From NCBI GenBank assembly GCA_015680685.1, contig MNCI01003306.1, forward strand, positions 714,980 to 778,979: 64,000 bases of DNA. Direction: 5' to 3'. This DNA comes from Gnetum montanum (taxonomy: Eukaryota > Streptophyta > Gnetopsida > Gnetales > Gnetaceae). The number at the start of each line of letters is the position of its first letter. Position 1 is the first letter of the stretch. Shown here in pieces: positions 47,235-58,186 of this stretch. Made by a program: the position numbers and the translations under genes. The notes under the pieces were generated by a model. It was not told the DNA's origin. It was given only the letters and a program-made list of their open reading frames with translations, and did not search any database.

Positions 47235-50148
47235 TCAAACAGTCCTAGGTGGTGGAGGCTCCTAAGGCTCTGAAGGACTGAATCCTAGTTTAGTGGCACA
47301 TGGTGGTTGAGGTAGTTGTGGTTGTCCTACGATAACTACAATTTCTATTGGAAGATGGAAGGCATTCAATAGTGCCTCAATCTTCTTCTCCTTACTCCTA
47401 GGATCATTCATAGTTCACATCACATCGTGAATGTAGGCTAGTGTGGGAACATCCCAAGGATAGGACATTGTTGAGAATAGCTCCTTCACATTAATGAATG
47501 AGGCAGCAAAAAGATTATATTCAACATCAAACACATTTACTACATTCTATAGCTCCTGCTTCACTCAATTTTTATAGCTCCTCCTTACTCTTTAGATCAT
47601 TCATGGTCCACACCGCATCATGAATGTGGGCTGGCATTGGAACATTCCAAGGACAAGGCATTACCAGGAACAACTCCTTTACATTGATGAACTAGGGAAA
47701 AAAAGTTTGTGTTTAACATCAAACACCTTTACAACATTCTGTAGCTCTTGGTAGTCACTTAATCTCATTACCATGTTTTTAGCTATAAATTGTTGATTGA
47801 TGAAGTGCTACCTAAGAACATTAAGTTCTGCATTTGCCACCTCAAGCTTTGTCTTTGTGTCTTTGTGATGCTTGAAATTAGCTTCATACAACAAGTTTGA
47901 ATTGACCACCTATTTTTCCAACTTAGAAAATGATCATCTAGCAGTTAGCATTACCAGATTTACACAATAGAGATTGGCAAGCTACATGTACTCCATCATC
48001 TCCTCAATCTGTAGCTCCTTCATGTGGATCTCTACCTTGTTGTAGTCATTGAGCCCATCAAAGATAGGTTGCTAGACATCTCCTCCTTCCTTAAGCTACT
48101 AGAGAGTCTCATTAAATTTTACCTTTGCCATTTGAATATATTTTGCATTGATTTCTTTCTATAGACCAACCTAATCTTTGTAGTGATTTTTGACTCTGTC
48201 AAATTTGAGAGCCTCATTTTTCTAGGTGGCTACCTCTATTGCAAATTTCTAGCGAAGGGCTTGGACTTCCTCCATGAAGAAATTTTTTTTTCGACTATCA
48301 ATCTACTTAGTTCAATGTTTACTTTGGTTAGATGCTCAAGGACTAATAAAAAATTACCATCTCCTTTGCATTCTTAGCCTTCTTGAGCTTTTCCTAAAGT
48401 TTTTGAAAAGCTTCATCATGGATCAATGTAGGGCTGAGAAGCGTAAGATCAGCAAGATGGGCTCTTACTTGAAAAACCTCTATAGACATGCATTGGTTTT
48501 TAGCTCGAGATATTTCAAGTTGCACCTCCATGATAATGCATTTGCCCCTTGCTACTAGTAGCTCTGATTGGGTTGCAGTGATTGTATTTGGAAGGTAAAA
48601 GACATCTAGAATTGGCTGCCTAATTCCTACTAGTCTATCTAGTAATTCTTCATGTTGGGTTGTAGTTAATTTACTATGAATTGTTTATGTAGACATCTGC
48701 ACATCTTGGGATGCAGAAATGTCTAGTACAGACACCATAGATGCATTTAATTCTTTGATAATTCGATCAACAACCACCTCTATTGTTGTCTTCTTTCCAT
48801 AGTGCTACATCACCAAGATAGTTGCCCCTTCACCCTTTTCTAGATGCACTAAGAAAGTAGCCACTTTACTAGAGATTTTTGGGAATTACTATTGTTGTGA
48901 GAAAGAGACCATTACCTCTTAGGCACTAGGATTTGATTTTGAGGGTAGCTACATTTTTTGGGCTAAAAAGGTTGGCCCACCTCCCTCCATCTGGCTAATG
49001 GTTTGAACCACTTCATTGAGATGACTCATTGTTGGATGATACATTGATGGATCATCACCACTCATTCCTACTCATTGCTCTTGCTCATGCAAGAGTTGCT
49101 CTCAGATCTTATGCATTTGTTCAAGGGTAGCGCAAGACTCTAGCATTGTTTCATGAGTGGGTGGTGGAGGTGGTGGTTGCTATTCCTCTTTCTTGGTTGT
49201 GATAGGGGTCTTGTCTTTTATCATTTCTACCTAAGAGGTAAAAGGAGTATGCCAGATTGTATTATTGACATAACAAATTATTCCTACCCTTTTGCATAAT
49301 TTTTTGATGAGGTAGGAAAATGGCAGGGCCTTCCTTCCATGTTCATTTTTCTTAAAATTACTTCTCCATCTCTAGATAGATCAATTGTGAAAGGTTCACA
49401 GGGAATTTTCCACTTAGAGTAGCACATGCATGGGTGGAGAAGGAAGTCTCCTTTTTGAGGCTTACCATCAAATTGAGGTGATAAGCTACTATCTTAAAAT
49501 ATATGTGCTCCACCAAGGTAAGTGCATCATACTCCTTACAGTCAACTCCATAACATCGTTGGATCCAGTCCCTCTTTGTGTTTGGATCTACTTATGTAGA
49601 TATCTTTACAAGATTTGTTCTAATATTAGGCAATCACAAGGCCTACGTAATAGCCTCCACCAAGTAGGACACCTAAATATCCTTGATCTTCACAATGGCT
49701 CCCACTTGCCTACCATTCTAGAATAGATATCTATCTCCCATGTACCACTCCCCACTAGAAGTGATGACTGGTCACATGGGAGAGTTCTGCAACTACGTCT
49801 TGACTTCTTGTGGAGCATGTTCCAAGATGGTCCAAAGTTTAATTATTGGAGAACTAAACATTGGATGTTAAGAGGCTTGATATGATTAAGTTAGACTTGA
49901 GTTAATGTGACCTTAAGTCTTGGCACAAGTCTTAGCACCTCATCTTGATGGTATTATTCTATTATGACCTCTTCCTTGAGAATTTGTTGTATAGATTCCA
50001 CTTTGGGCTTCTCCCAAAGAGGTCCCATTACATGAGTCTTCCTTGCTTAATCTTGGGCTTACTCTTGATGCTCCCTTCTAGCTCTAGGTCATTTGTCCCT
50101 TGGTTGAGATGGTCCTCCTTCCTGTGGACGTTTCAAGCTAGGTGCCAT
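47235..50148 (-). pseudogene. Copy D of the retroelement-borne ORF of about 950 codons
   Basis: It starts MAPSLKRPQEGGPSQPRDK (ATG 50148-50146) and ends EPPPPRTV-stop. The ATG lies only about 60 bases from the LTR end and primer site, so this copy shows what looks like the original layout: LTR, primer site, short leader, ORF. A 193-bp stretch of the coiled-coil part is duplicated in tandem (47388 and 47581). About 150 bp of the coiled-coil part near 48330 is missing relative to copy C. The frame is closed by many stops. The domain resembling the plant transposon family lies around 49260-49560. Confidence 0.7.
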
Positions 50149-50207
50149 CTATAATCACAACATGACTAAGGATTAATACTTAATGTGTAAGTTTGAAATG
50201 ATGCCAA

Positions 50208-50240
50208 TGATGAGCAACAAAAAGAGTAGACCCTACCCAC
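50208..50240 (-). repeat. LTR E, 3'-terminal fragment, with adjacent primer site
   Basis: On the minus strand gggtagggtctactc... ends GCTCATCA at 50208, followed by T and TGGCATCATTTC, a decayed tRNA-Asp primer site. Only about 33 bp of the LTR 3' end is present. Beyond it lies the tRNA copy. Confidence 0.7.
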
Positions 50241-50245
50241 TGCTC

Positions 50246-50320
50246 ATTGTTGTAGTATAATGGTAAGTATTGTCCCTTGTCATGTGGATGACTTAGGATC
50301 AATCCCTAGCAATAGTGCTA
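50246..50320 (+). pseudogene. Full-length retrocopy of mature tRNA-Asp(GUC) with CCA tail, joined to LTR ends
   Basis: Seventy-five bases align end to end, without gaps, to the plant tRNA-Asp I remember plus CCA: 54 of 75 identical, and 18 of the 21 differences are C-to-T or G-to-A. Recognisable parts are ttgtagtataatggtaag (D arm, A box), cttgtcatg (anticodon loop with GTC) and ggatcaatccctag (T arm, B box). It ends CTA where the mature tRNA has CCA. Nuclear genes do not encode CCA, so this came from a processed tRNA. One base later TGATGAG, the reverse complement of the LTR end, begins, which is exactly the LTR/primer-site geometry. The complementarity continues beyond the usual 12-18 bases through the whole tRNA. 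It is too mutated to be a working tRNA gene. Confidence 0.8.
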
Positions 50321-50321
50321 A

Positions 50322-50341
50322 TGATGAGTGGTGAGTTAGGA
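50322..50341 (-). repeat. LTR 3'-end fragment joined to integrase
   Basis: On the minus strand cctaactcaccactcatca matches the last 20 bases or so of the LTR family. It directly follows the integrase reading frame (...YSSYELVYKKF) without the rest of the gene, a polypurine tract or an LTR start. It is therefore a chimeric joint rather than an element end. Confidence 0.65.
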
Positions 50342-51130
50342 ATTTTTTGTACACCAACTCATAGGAAGAGTAGCCTATAGGGAGTTTCCATGTCGAGTGG
50401 TATGCCTAGAGGGAATCATTAAGTTTTGTGCTCTAGTATCTCCTATATTTTCCAGTTATTTTCATTAAGATTTTCATGATCTCCCTATTGGTAAACTTTA
50501 CTTGACCATTGCCTTAGGGGTGGTAGGGTGTTGTTAATTTGTGCTTAACCCCCAAGCATTGCATGAGATTGCAAAAGATAGCAAAAGATAGCACCTATAA
50601 AATGAGTACCATTATTAGAAATCAGTGCATGTGGCATTCCAAACCTATTTATAACATTTTGTTGTACAAATTATGTAGAAGTGGAAGATGTATAGTTGAT
50701 GAAGGCTACTACTTATGCCCATTTTGTACAATAGTTAACAACAACTATTATGTTAGCCTTTCAATTTGACATGGGTGTGATGGTACCCATGAAGTCTATG
50801 TTGTAGATGTCAAAGGGTTCCAATGGTTGGAACCACTGTTGAGATCCCTCTATTCAAGTGGTCATCAAACCATCTTGTTTATAGCGTTCACAAGAATGGA
50901 CAAATTGGTGGGCATCCTTGAAAATTTTTGGCCAATAGTACTCTACCATTAGGATTTTAATGGCCATGCATCTTCCTACATAGTGGTCCCCATAAGGACT
51001 CTCATAAGTGTCTTTAAGAATGTGCAATTGATCAACATCAAGAACATACCAATGAACTAGCCCATCGGCACATACCTTGTAAAAGTGTTCATTAATCTCC
51101 ATAAAGCATTTGACCTGATAAAGAAATTAT
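50342..51130 (-). pseudogene. Integrase of the minus-strand Ty3/gypsy element
   Basis: Reading on the minus strand from about 51102, an HHCC-type zinc-binding segment (HYVGRCMAIKILMVEYYWP, SCERYKQD with the second Cys as Tyr) precedes the catalytic core. The first catalytic Asp is kept in NIDFMG. The second reads ISNNGTHF (Asp to Asn). The Glu position in GQVKFTNR is Lys. All these losses are G-to-A on the coding strand. The gene stops at YHSTWKLPIGYSSYELVY, where it is fused to an LTR end. Compared with the plus-strand copy at 63.05-64 kb, the C-terminal part is missing. Confidence 0.8.
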
Positions 51131-51249
51131 TGTTTCCTTTAGTGGTCTAACTCTTATGGAATCTCTTGAGTGGGAAGATAAGTGAGGATTCCATTGTACC
51201 ATTTTGGTTTAGCAAGAACTTATTCATTTATTGCACCAGCAAAGAGAAA

Positions 51250-52560
51250 TTCATTAGGAATTGGAGTCCTCTTTATTGTCCCATTAGTGGGCACTCATCC
51301 TCTTTATTGTCCCATTGTAACCAAGACAAGTGATCAACGATCACATTCTTAGTTTCCTTTCGATCTACCATTGTGAGATTGAACTCCTACAAGATCACCA
51401 ACAACCATATGACATGGGGACTCACCATTAGTTTATTCATTAGGAAGTGAATGGCACTATGGTCAATGTGCACAAACACCTTATATCCAAGCACATAGTG
51501 CTTGAAATTCTCCAAAGCGTACACCACAACCATTAGCTTTTTCTCTATCATGGTGTAATTGAGCTATGCATCCCTAATGATTTAGCTTATGCAATGGATG
51601 TAATATAGACATTTCTGATCATCCAACTATGTAATCATAGCTTCCAAGGCATAGTTTGATGTGTTTTTCATGATGTAAAATAGATAAGAACAATCAAGTG
51701 CTTGTAGAATTGGAGTTGCTACAAGCTTCTTCTTAAGTTTCTATAATGCCTTTTCACATTCCTTGGTTCATATGAATGGAGCATCTTTCTTTGTGAGCTT
51801 AACCAATGGTTTTGTGATCTTAGAGAAATTCTCTATTAATCGATGGTAGTAGACAATGTGTCTAAGGAATGTTTAGAAATCTTTAATGGTTTTTAGTTGG
51901 TAGGTTATTTCTTGGATGACTCGAAGCTTTTCAGGGTCTACCTTAATCTTTGCTTGAGAAATTTTGTGCCCCAACACAATGCCCTCCTAGACCATGAGAT
52001 GGCTCTTTTGCTAATTGAGCCAAAGATTAGCCTCTATGAACCTTTTAAGCACTTGCTCAAGGTAGTTCAAGGATTTCTTAAATGTAGCACCATAGGTGGA
52101 AAAATCATTCATTAAGACTTCCACCTTGCTACCAATTTGCTACTGAAAAATAATTAGGATAAGGCATTGGAAAGTTGTAGGGGCATTACATAGACCAAAT
52201 GGCATCTTTCGATATGCAAAAGTCCCCTAGGGACTTGTGAATGTTGATTTGGCTTAGTTCTTAGGCATGATTTGAATTCAATTATAGCCACTATAACCAT
52301 CCTGGAAGCTATAATAGCAATGCCTAGAAATAGTATCCAACACTTGCTCCTCAAATGATAATGGAAAATGATCTTTGAATGTTGCCATGTTCAACAACCT
52401 AAAATCAATATAGACCCACCATTTGCCACCTTTCTTTGGCATAATTATAAGTGGGCTAACCCACTTGCTATTCTCAATTGGATAGATGAGCCCTACCTTA
52501 AGGAGTTGTTCAATGTCCTCTTTGACTATTTGTTTCAATTTAGGGTTCAGTTGCCACTAT
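51250..52560 (-). pseudogene. Reverse transcriptase and RNase H of the minus-strand Ty3/gypsy element
   Basis: The open piece 52538-52278 contains LKVGLIYPIENSKWVSPLI and KKGGKWWVYIDFRLLNMATF, then YYSFQDGYSGYN, the standard order of fingers and palm motifs in gypsy RT. The catalytic box at 52112-52104 reads LMND where an active enzyme has FMDD, so the first of the paired aspartates is Asn. RNase H follows at about 51720-51250, with a TRIEKELMAMVY-like segment visible only in pieces. Stops are frequent. It is homologous throughout to the plus-strand copy at 61.5-62.9 kb. Confidence 0.8.
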
Positions 52561-53194
52561 GTCTACCTCTTTGGCTTCATGGTCGGATCGGTATAGATGT
52601 GCTACTGGCATATCCTCATATCAATCCTTGTGAGTTCAAGATATGACCAAGCAAAGGTTGTTGGCCATTTATTGACCACCTTCAATGGAATCCTTTTCTA
52701 CTCAAGAGCAAGGCTGACATTGATTATCACTGGATTGCCATTTTTTAGAAATGCATATTCCATGTTGGTAGGTAGAGTTTTTAACTCTAAGGGCTCATGT
52801 TTAAAATTGTCAGGGATTTCCAACTCTTCCTAATTGGTATCATTAGGTTCATCATTGGAGAGTTGGTAATGAAGTTACTCTAGTTCATCCATGCCTTCAA
52901 CATAGACAAAAGTTAAGCTCTTAGTAGGTTCCATGCAAAGTGTGTTACTCTTGAAATCAGCTGTCAGTCACTTGGTGCCCTCTTGTTTTGTGGCTATTGC
53001 GTACAAGCACCTTTGGAATTTAGATTCGTCTAAATATTGTATACATACTTTAATTGATATGCTTTTAATAGATTAGAGTTTTTGCACACAATTGCACTTT
53101 GTATCATTGTACGCAATGCATGGATCTCACTTTTTCTCAATCTTTATGAAGTATTTTCCCTAGAAATCTCCAGGGAAATATCTTTGATGCCCAT

Positions 53195-53480
53195 TCATGC
53201 ATCAATAACGTTCAACCAAGCCCTTTCCATAATGATTGGAAAGTACCCCTTGCAATTATTAACTTTGATCATCAGGAAATTGGTAGGATATGACCACCTA
53301 GAGATAGTGATCACAATGTCCTCCACTAGTTCCAAAGAAATAGTGATGGACTGATCTACTAATTCTAAATGGATGTTGTTCTTATTGAGAAGAGATAGGT
53401 TCCAGGTGTTGTACATTTTTTGGTAAATTAGATTAGCTCTAGAACCTGAGTTAAGAAGAGCCTTACATGACTCATTCCCA
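53195..53480 (-). pseudogene. Aspartic protease of the minus-strand Ty3/gypsy element
   Basis: The catalytic triplet reads LLNSGSRANLI (53458-53438 region), where an active enzyme has Asp at the Asn position. An open piece of 73 codons follows (MYNTWNLSLL...), including a conserved IIMERAWL segment. Its plus-strand homologue at 60.7-61.08 kb keeps LLDSGSSVN. Confidence 0.7.
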
Positions 53481-53499
53481 GCAATCTATAAGTAGATGA

Positions 53500-56029
53500 G
53501 AAGGCTTCTAGGATTAGCTCTTTTCCTAGGAAGGTTACCAGCCTTGATCTAATTAGATACAATGTGCATTAACATGATTGTGTAGATATTTGGAGGTGTT
53601 TGGTTTGAAGGGATTTTGAAAGGAATGGATGCAAAGCATGAAGGAGACATAGGTGGACTAATTGTATAAGTAGGTGAGGGCTTAGTAGGACTATTGGTTT
53701 GGAAGAATGGTCTTTTATGGGATTTGGGTTCTAAACCACTCAGTTGAGGAGCCAAATATAAGTTAATGAATCTAGTGGCATTACACTGCTATGGCTACAT
53801 TGAAATTTTTCCCTACATGGATGGGTAGGTGATAATTAGGTTGATGGTGGATGAGCATGTGCCGAAGGATGTAGACAGTGATAGGGATATGAGTTTTCCC
53901 CTTTAGTAGATAGAGAATGAGTTCTGTAATACTGTAGAGGGTAGTAGTGATGGCTAAAAAGAATTGTGACTAGACGAGTCATGGGAAGACATTAGTTTCT
54001 AAACATAGTACCCATATGGATTTGACTACCTGTAAGGGTACTACTATCTTAGTGGTGGCATCCCCCATGGCTGTGGGTGTTGCCATTGCTGATACTTCTC
54101 ATATGATTATGGTGGAGCTCCACTTAGATAATAAGTTTGTTATTTTTGGTGGAACTACCTTCAATTGCCTTGAGGATAAGGCAACCTTTTGGGTGTTTCC
54201 CTTTGTGCTAGTCTAGGATTCAGAGCATACACCCTCCATAGTCTTGTAAGTGTGATACAACAGAGCATCATCCCTTGGGATGTTCATATTGGCAAATATC
54301 ACACCCACCATCATCATCTAATTCTGACTCCACAACCTCTTCTACTATCGTAACCTTGCAGTTATCCCTTTGGTAGGCACGTATAGCTTCTTTCCTTCTC
54401 TTATGGTCACAATCACTACCTTGTTCTTTAGATTCTTATGCAATTTTGAAAGCAGTTTAAAATTTTTCATCCAAAGATTCCCACATTTTGTCAACTTTAG
54501 CCAAAATTTCAAACATAGATTTTTGAATTAGCAAGGTTTTTAGCTATACCACCTCATTAAGTGATGCTTCCCTCTCACTATCATAGAATCAAACCTCTCT
54601 TTTTCTGATGAAAAGATCCCAGTTATACTCTTCAACACTTTTCTATTTTCCTAACTCACCTTCTACTTTTGTAGCCTACTCATTCAACCTTTGAATCTAA
54701 TGGACTCTTAGTTCTAATAGTCTTCCTTGAGCATAGATATGAAGAGTTCTCCTTGTTTTGGATCAGAGCCCATCTATGATATGGTAAATCTACTCTTGTT
54801 GAGAATAATCATGGCTAGGACATCTATACAAAAGGGAATAATACCTACCCATGGCTATGTCCAAGGGTTCATGTGTTTCTTGTTGCTAGCCTTGGATTTG
54901 CTTTCTCAAATTGGACACTTTAGAGTACGTTTGATATTTGTCATTGAATAGCTCAATTATTGTACTTCATCTACAAATTGATTTTGGCTCCAAGGAGTGG
55001 TACCAACTTTCTGCTTCTTTTATGAGTGTCCTAGGAACAACATAAGTTTCTGTTAGTCATTTTCTATGTTTTGCAAGGCACATGTATCATGAAATACTTG
55101 AAGATGGATTTGTGGATTTAAGTTATATCCCTCCTCAAATTTGGGGATATTGTTTATATCCAACCACTTGATTATACTATCTTTCACATGCCTAGTTGGA
55201 ATCTTGACTACCTTTGTAATGTTTAGTATGATTTGAGTTGCTAGCAAGGGATTATCATTGTAATGATTTTAATGATGCCTATGATGTTCCCTACTACCCC
55301 TTTGATCATGGCAGGGCCTATGATCATTATCCCACCATTCACCTCCATCACAGTTTCATCCCCTAGAGTTTTGATTAGATTCAGAGAAGGAAGAAGAAGA
55401 TGCAGATGAAGAGGACGAAGAAGGAGAAGGATTACCATCACCATGGTATCTACCACCTCCTCTTTGCTAGTCATGACCATGATTATCAAGTTTTCTATCA
55501 TCATGATGCTTGCCTGAGCTTCTATCGTATCTCCCACTTCTGCTTAACCCAGATTATTTATAATGGATTGTAGATTCAGGTGCAAGCCCCCATCACCAAT
55601 GTCAAGGGATAAAGAATCTTCATGTTGAGAATCCCCAGAGGAAGGATCCTCATTGTAATTTTGGTTTAGTAGGAATAAGGGGTTGGTGAGTTGTTTCCCC
55701 TTTGTAACTTCATGGTGCTTTTCCTGGTGTCGATCTTTTTTACATTATGTTTTTATGGGATAGTAGTCCCAACAGTCATGATCCTGCACAACGTATTCAT
55801 CATGGAGGTCTTGGATGCCCAATCTCTTAAGAGTTTGGAGTAGCATCCCAAGAATAGATTAATCAAGAGTCAACACAACATTGCCCTCCATATCTCTCCA
55901 CTATAGCTGGTCATTCTGATGCAAGATGAAGGTGAAATCAGGTACAAACTCATTTGGATGAGTGTACACCACCTTGAATTCTTAGGGCATTGGTAGTTTT
56001 GAATCATCATGCTTGTGAGAAGAAGACAT
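53500..56029 (-). pseudogene. Gag of the minus-strand Ty3/gypsy element
   Basis: It starts MSSSHKHDDSKL (ATG 56029-56027), equivalent to the plus-strand gag start at 58187. A serine-rich linker near 55380-55420 precedes the Gag core (TRHVKDSIIKWLDINNIPKF at about 55190-55135). A further C-terminal piece (53755-53549) is proline-rich before the protease. Numerous stops and frameshifts. The 5' LTR is F (56197-57068), and the primer site between them (near 56178-56195) is decayed (TAATATCATTTTTGGGGA). Confidence 0.7.
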
Positions 56030-56196
56030 TTTGGATTAGAAAAAAATTTAGTATGCTTAAATTATAAATGTAATTATTAATTTTTTAAATAATTGTGACC
56101 TTAGGATTTGTTCCAATGATCTTAAATAATATTCACTAAGTCCTAGATAGTGCATGTATCACACTACAGGTCCCCAAAAATGATATTAATGATGAA

Positions 56197-57068
56197 TGAT
56201 GAGTAGATCCTACACTCAACCATATGAATTACTAAGCGTTTAGGTGCTATCTAGTTGAATTCCATGGACTTATAGCCTTCTAAGTATGCTGGTCTCTAGG
56301 AAGTGAAACTAATTGTTGTAATCATTGTCTTCCCAATTACACTTGTGAAATGCAAATGTATGGTTAAGCGCAATTGAGCCATATGATTTTTATCATTTTT
56401 ATGTTTTTTGTTTTAAGGCACCTAAGAATAAATAATAATGAATAAAATAAAATAATTAAATTGTTAATTTAGTCTAACTAGCTACACCTAACTAATCCTA
56501 ACATAAGTATCCATTTCCACTTGTCGTATACATCCTGAACATGTTTAACACTACTGGGTTACCAAATGTTAAGCGTTATTGGGATTACCAAGTGTATGAT
56601 CAAAGTGGACTTACTTATGTGCTTAATTAATCAATATTGAATCTAGCTTAGTTTAGCTTAATTACTTAAATCATGAAAGGAAATTGCATAAAACATTAAA
56701 TGCATAAATAAACAATTAATTTATTTCAAAGTGTTGCAAGGTTTATTAGAAAGCTTGTCTTTATTTTTGCACACACTGTTGTGCTTAGATACAATGGTGC
56801 TTGAATAAAGATCTATACACTCATCAACTCCTACTGCGAGCACTTAGAAAAAATATTCTAACTTTCAAATGACAAAATTGCAAGAGCTCTACTACAACTA
56901 TGATAAAGATGCTATAAACATGATGGGTGAGCGTGTATTTATAAGAAAAAATAGACATTGCATTAATAAGGCCACATTAATGCATTAAATCCCATGTCAA
57001 TGTGACCACTTTGATGGGGTCACGTCCATGGGGCCACATTGACAGACCCAAGAAAATGTGACTCATCA
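56197..57068 (-). repeat. LTR F, 5' LTR of the minus-strand gypsy element
   Basis: 872 bp from TGATGAGTCACATTTTC (57068) to ACTCATCA (56197), the same length as LTR A. The minus-strand TATA box (tataaata) is near 56936-56943 and the aataaagac block near 56755. Its U3 and core promoter closely match the LTRs of the 950-codon elements, which ties both kinds of element to one LTR family. Confidence 0.85.
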
Positions 57069-57130
57069 ACAATGGGAGACAATAATTCTTGAGCTCAAAA
57101 ATAGATTGACAAAATTCATAAAGACATTAT
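57069..57130. other. 62-bp spacer between head-to-head LTRs
   Basis: The 5' ends of LTR F (minus) and LTR G (plus) face each other across this stretch. It has no obvious target duplication or inverted repeat of its own. Confidence 0.6.
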
Positions 57131-58034
57131 TGATGAGCCCCCATTGATGGGACCCCATTTACATGGTGTTGCCTTGTTGATGAGGCTGCGTCGACGTAGC
57201 ATTTGCTATGTCTATGGGGCCCCATCAATGTAGTACTATAGTAAAAACTATAAATACAAGCTCCTAGCCATGTTTATGAGTAGGAATTCATAGTAGTAGT
57301 AGAGCTCTTGCAGTTTGTTCATTTAAAAGTTAGAATATTTTCCCAACTGCCTACAGTAGGAGTTATTAAGTGTATGGATCTTTATTTGAGCACTATTGTA
57401 GCCGAACCACACTAGTGTGTATGTTAATAAAGACAAACTTCTTGATAAATCTTGCAGCATTTTGGATAGCTTAAATTTTTATTGTTGGTTTTAATGTTTT
57501 TAGTTATTTGTTCAATGTTTCTTAGTAATTAAGCTAGTAAAGTAATTAAGTAAGATAAGCTACATAGGTTAAATACATAAGTATGACCACTTGAAGTGTA
57601 AACACGTATTTTCTTGGTAGTCCCAGCAGTGTTATTGCTTAGTGCACCTAGTAGCGTAGCGCTTGGTAACCTAACAATGGATACGTGGGTTCAAGACATG
57701 TACGAAAAGTGGGATCGGATACTTATGTTAGGACTAGTTAGAGATTAGTTTGTTAGTTAAATTAAATTAGTTATTAGATTACTTCATCTCTCTACTTTAA
57801 GCACTAAAGAACATAAAACACAAAATAATAAAAATCATATGCCTTGATTACACTTAACCATACTATGTGCATCACAAGTGTAATTAGGAAGATAACAAAT
57901 GACCTTAGGGAAAGGTTCACTTCTTAGAAGACTAGTGTATTAGAAATTATAGAGTCCATAGAATTCAATTAAATTACACGTGAGCACTTTGTGATTTGTA
58001 TGGTTGGTCGTAGGGGTACCTCAACCACTCATCA
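57131..58034 (+). repeat. LTR G, 5' LTR of the plus-strand gypsy element
   Basis: 904 bp from TGATGAGCCCCC to CCACTCATCA. The TATA box (tataaatac) is at 57249-57257. The signal aataaagacaaac at 57426 is followed by cttgcagcatttt as in LTR1. U3 contains repeated gatgggg/gatgaggc motifs that recur, reversed, in every LTR of the array. Confidence 0.85.
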
Positions 58035-58035
58035 T

Positions 58036-58053
58036 TGGCATCATTATTAGGGA
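58036..58053 (+). other. tRNA-Asp primer binding site, decayed
   Basis: TGGCATCATTATTAGGGA begins one base inside LTR G. It matches the tRNA-Asp site TGGCGCCGTTGCCGGGGA at 11 of 18 positions, and all seven differences are C-to-T or G-to-A. Plant Athila/Tat elements commonly use this primer. Confidence 0.75.
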
Positions 58054-58186
58054 CTCTGTTTGTTGAAATGTGCACTATCTAGGATTAGTAAACATTATTA
58101 ATATTATTGGATAAACCCAAGGTTAACATCACTCTCAAACAGCATGTAATTACAAAAGCACACTGATACTTTCATTGTTTTGCAAG

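Noticed and set aside
54016-54216. Plus-strand frame of 66 codons, and its counterpart at 60030-60503 minus (157 codons)
   Set aside because: Both are antisense to the gag relics of the two gypsy elements and arise from the same sequence in opposite orientation. The coding strand is the one with the Gag motifs.
33567-58034. Reading the regularly spaced LTRs as a CRISPR-like or satellite array
   Set aside because: Units of about 870 bp with TATA boxes, transcript-end signals, TG...CA ends, primer sites and polypurine tracts are LTRs of retroelements.
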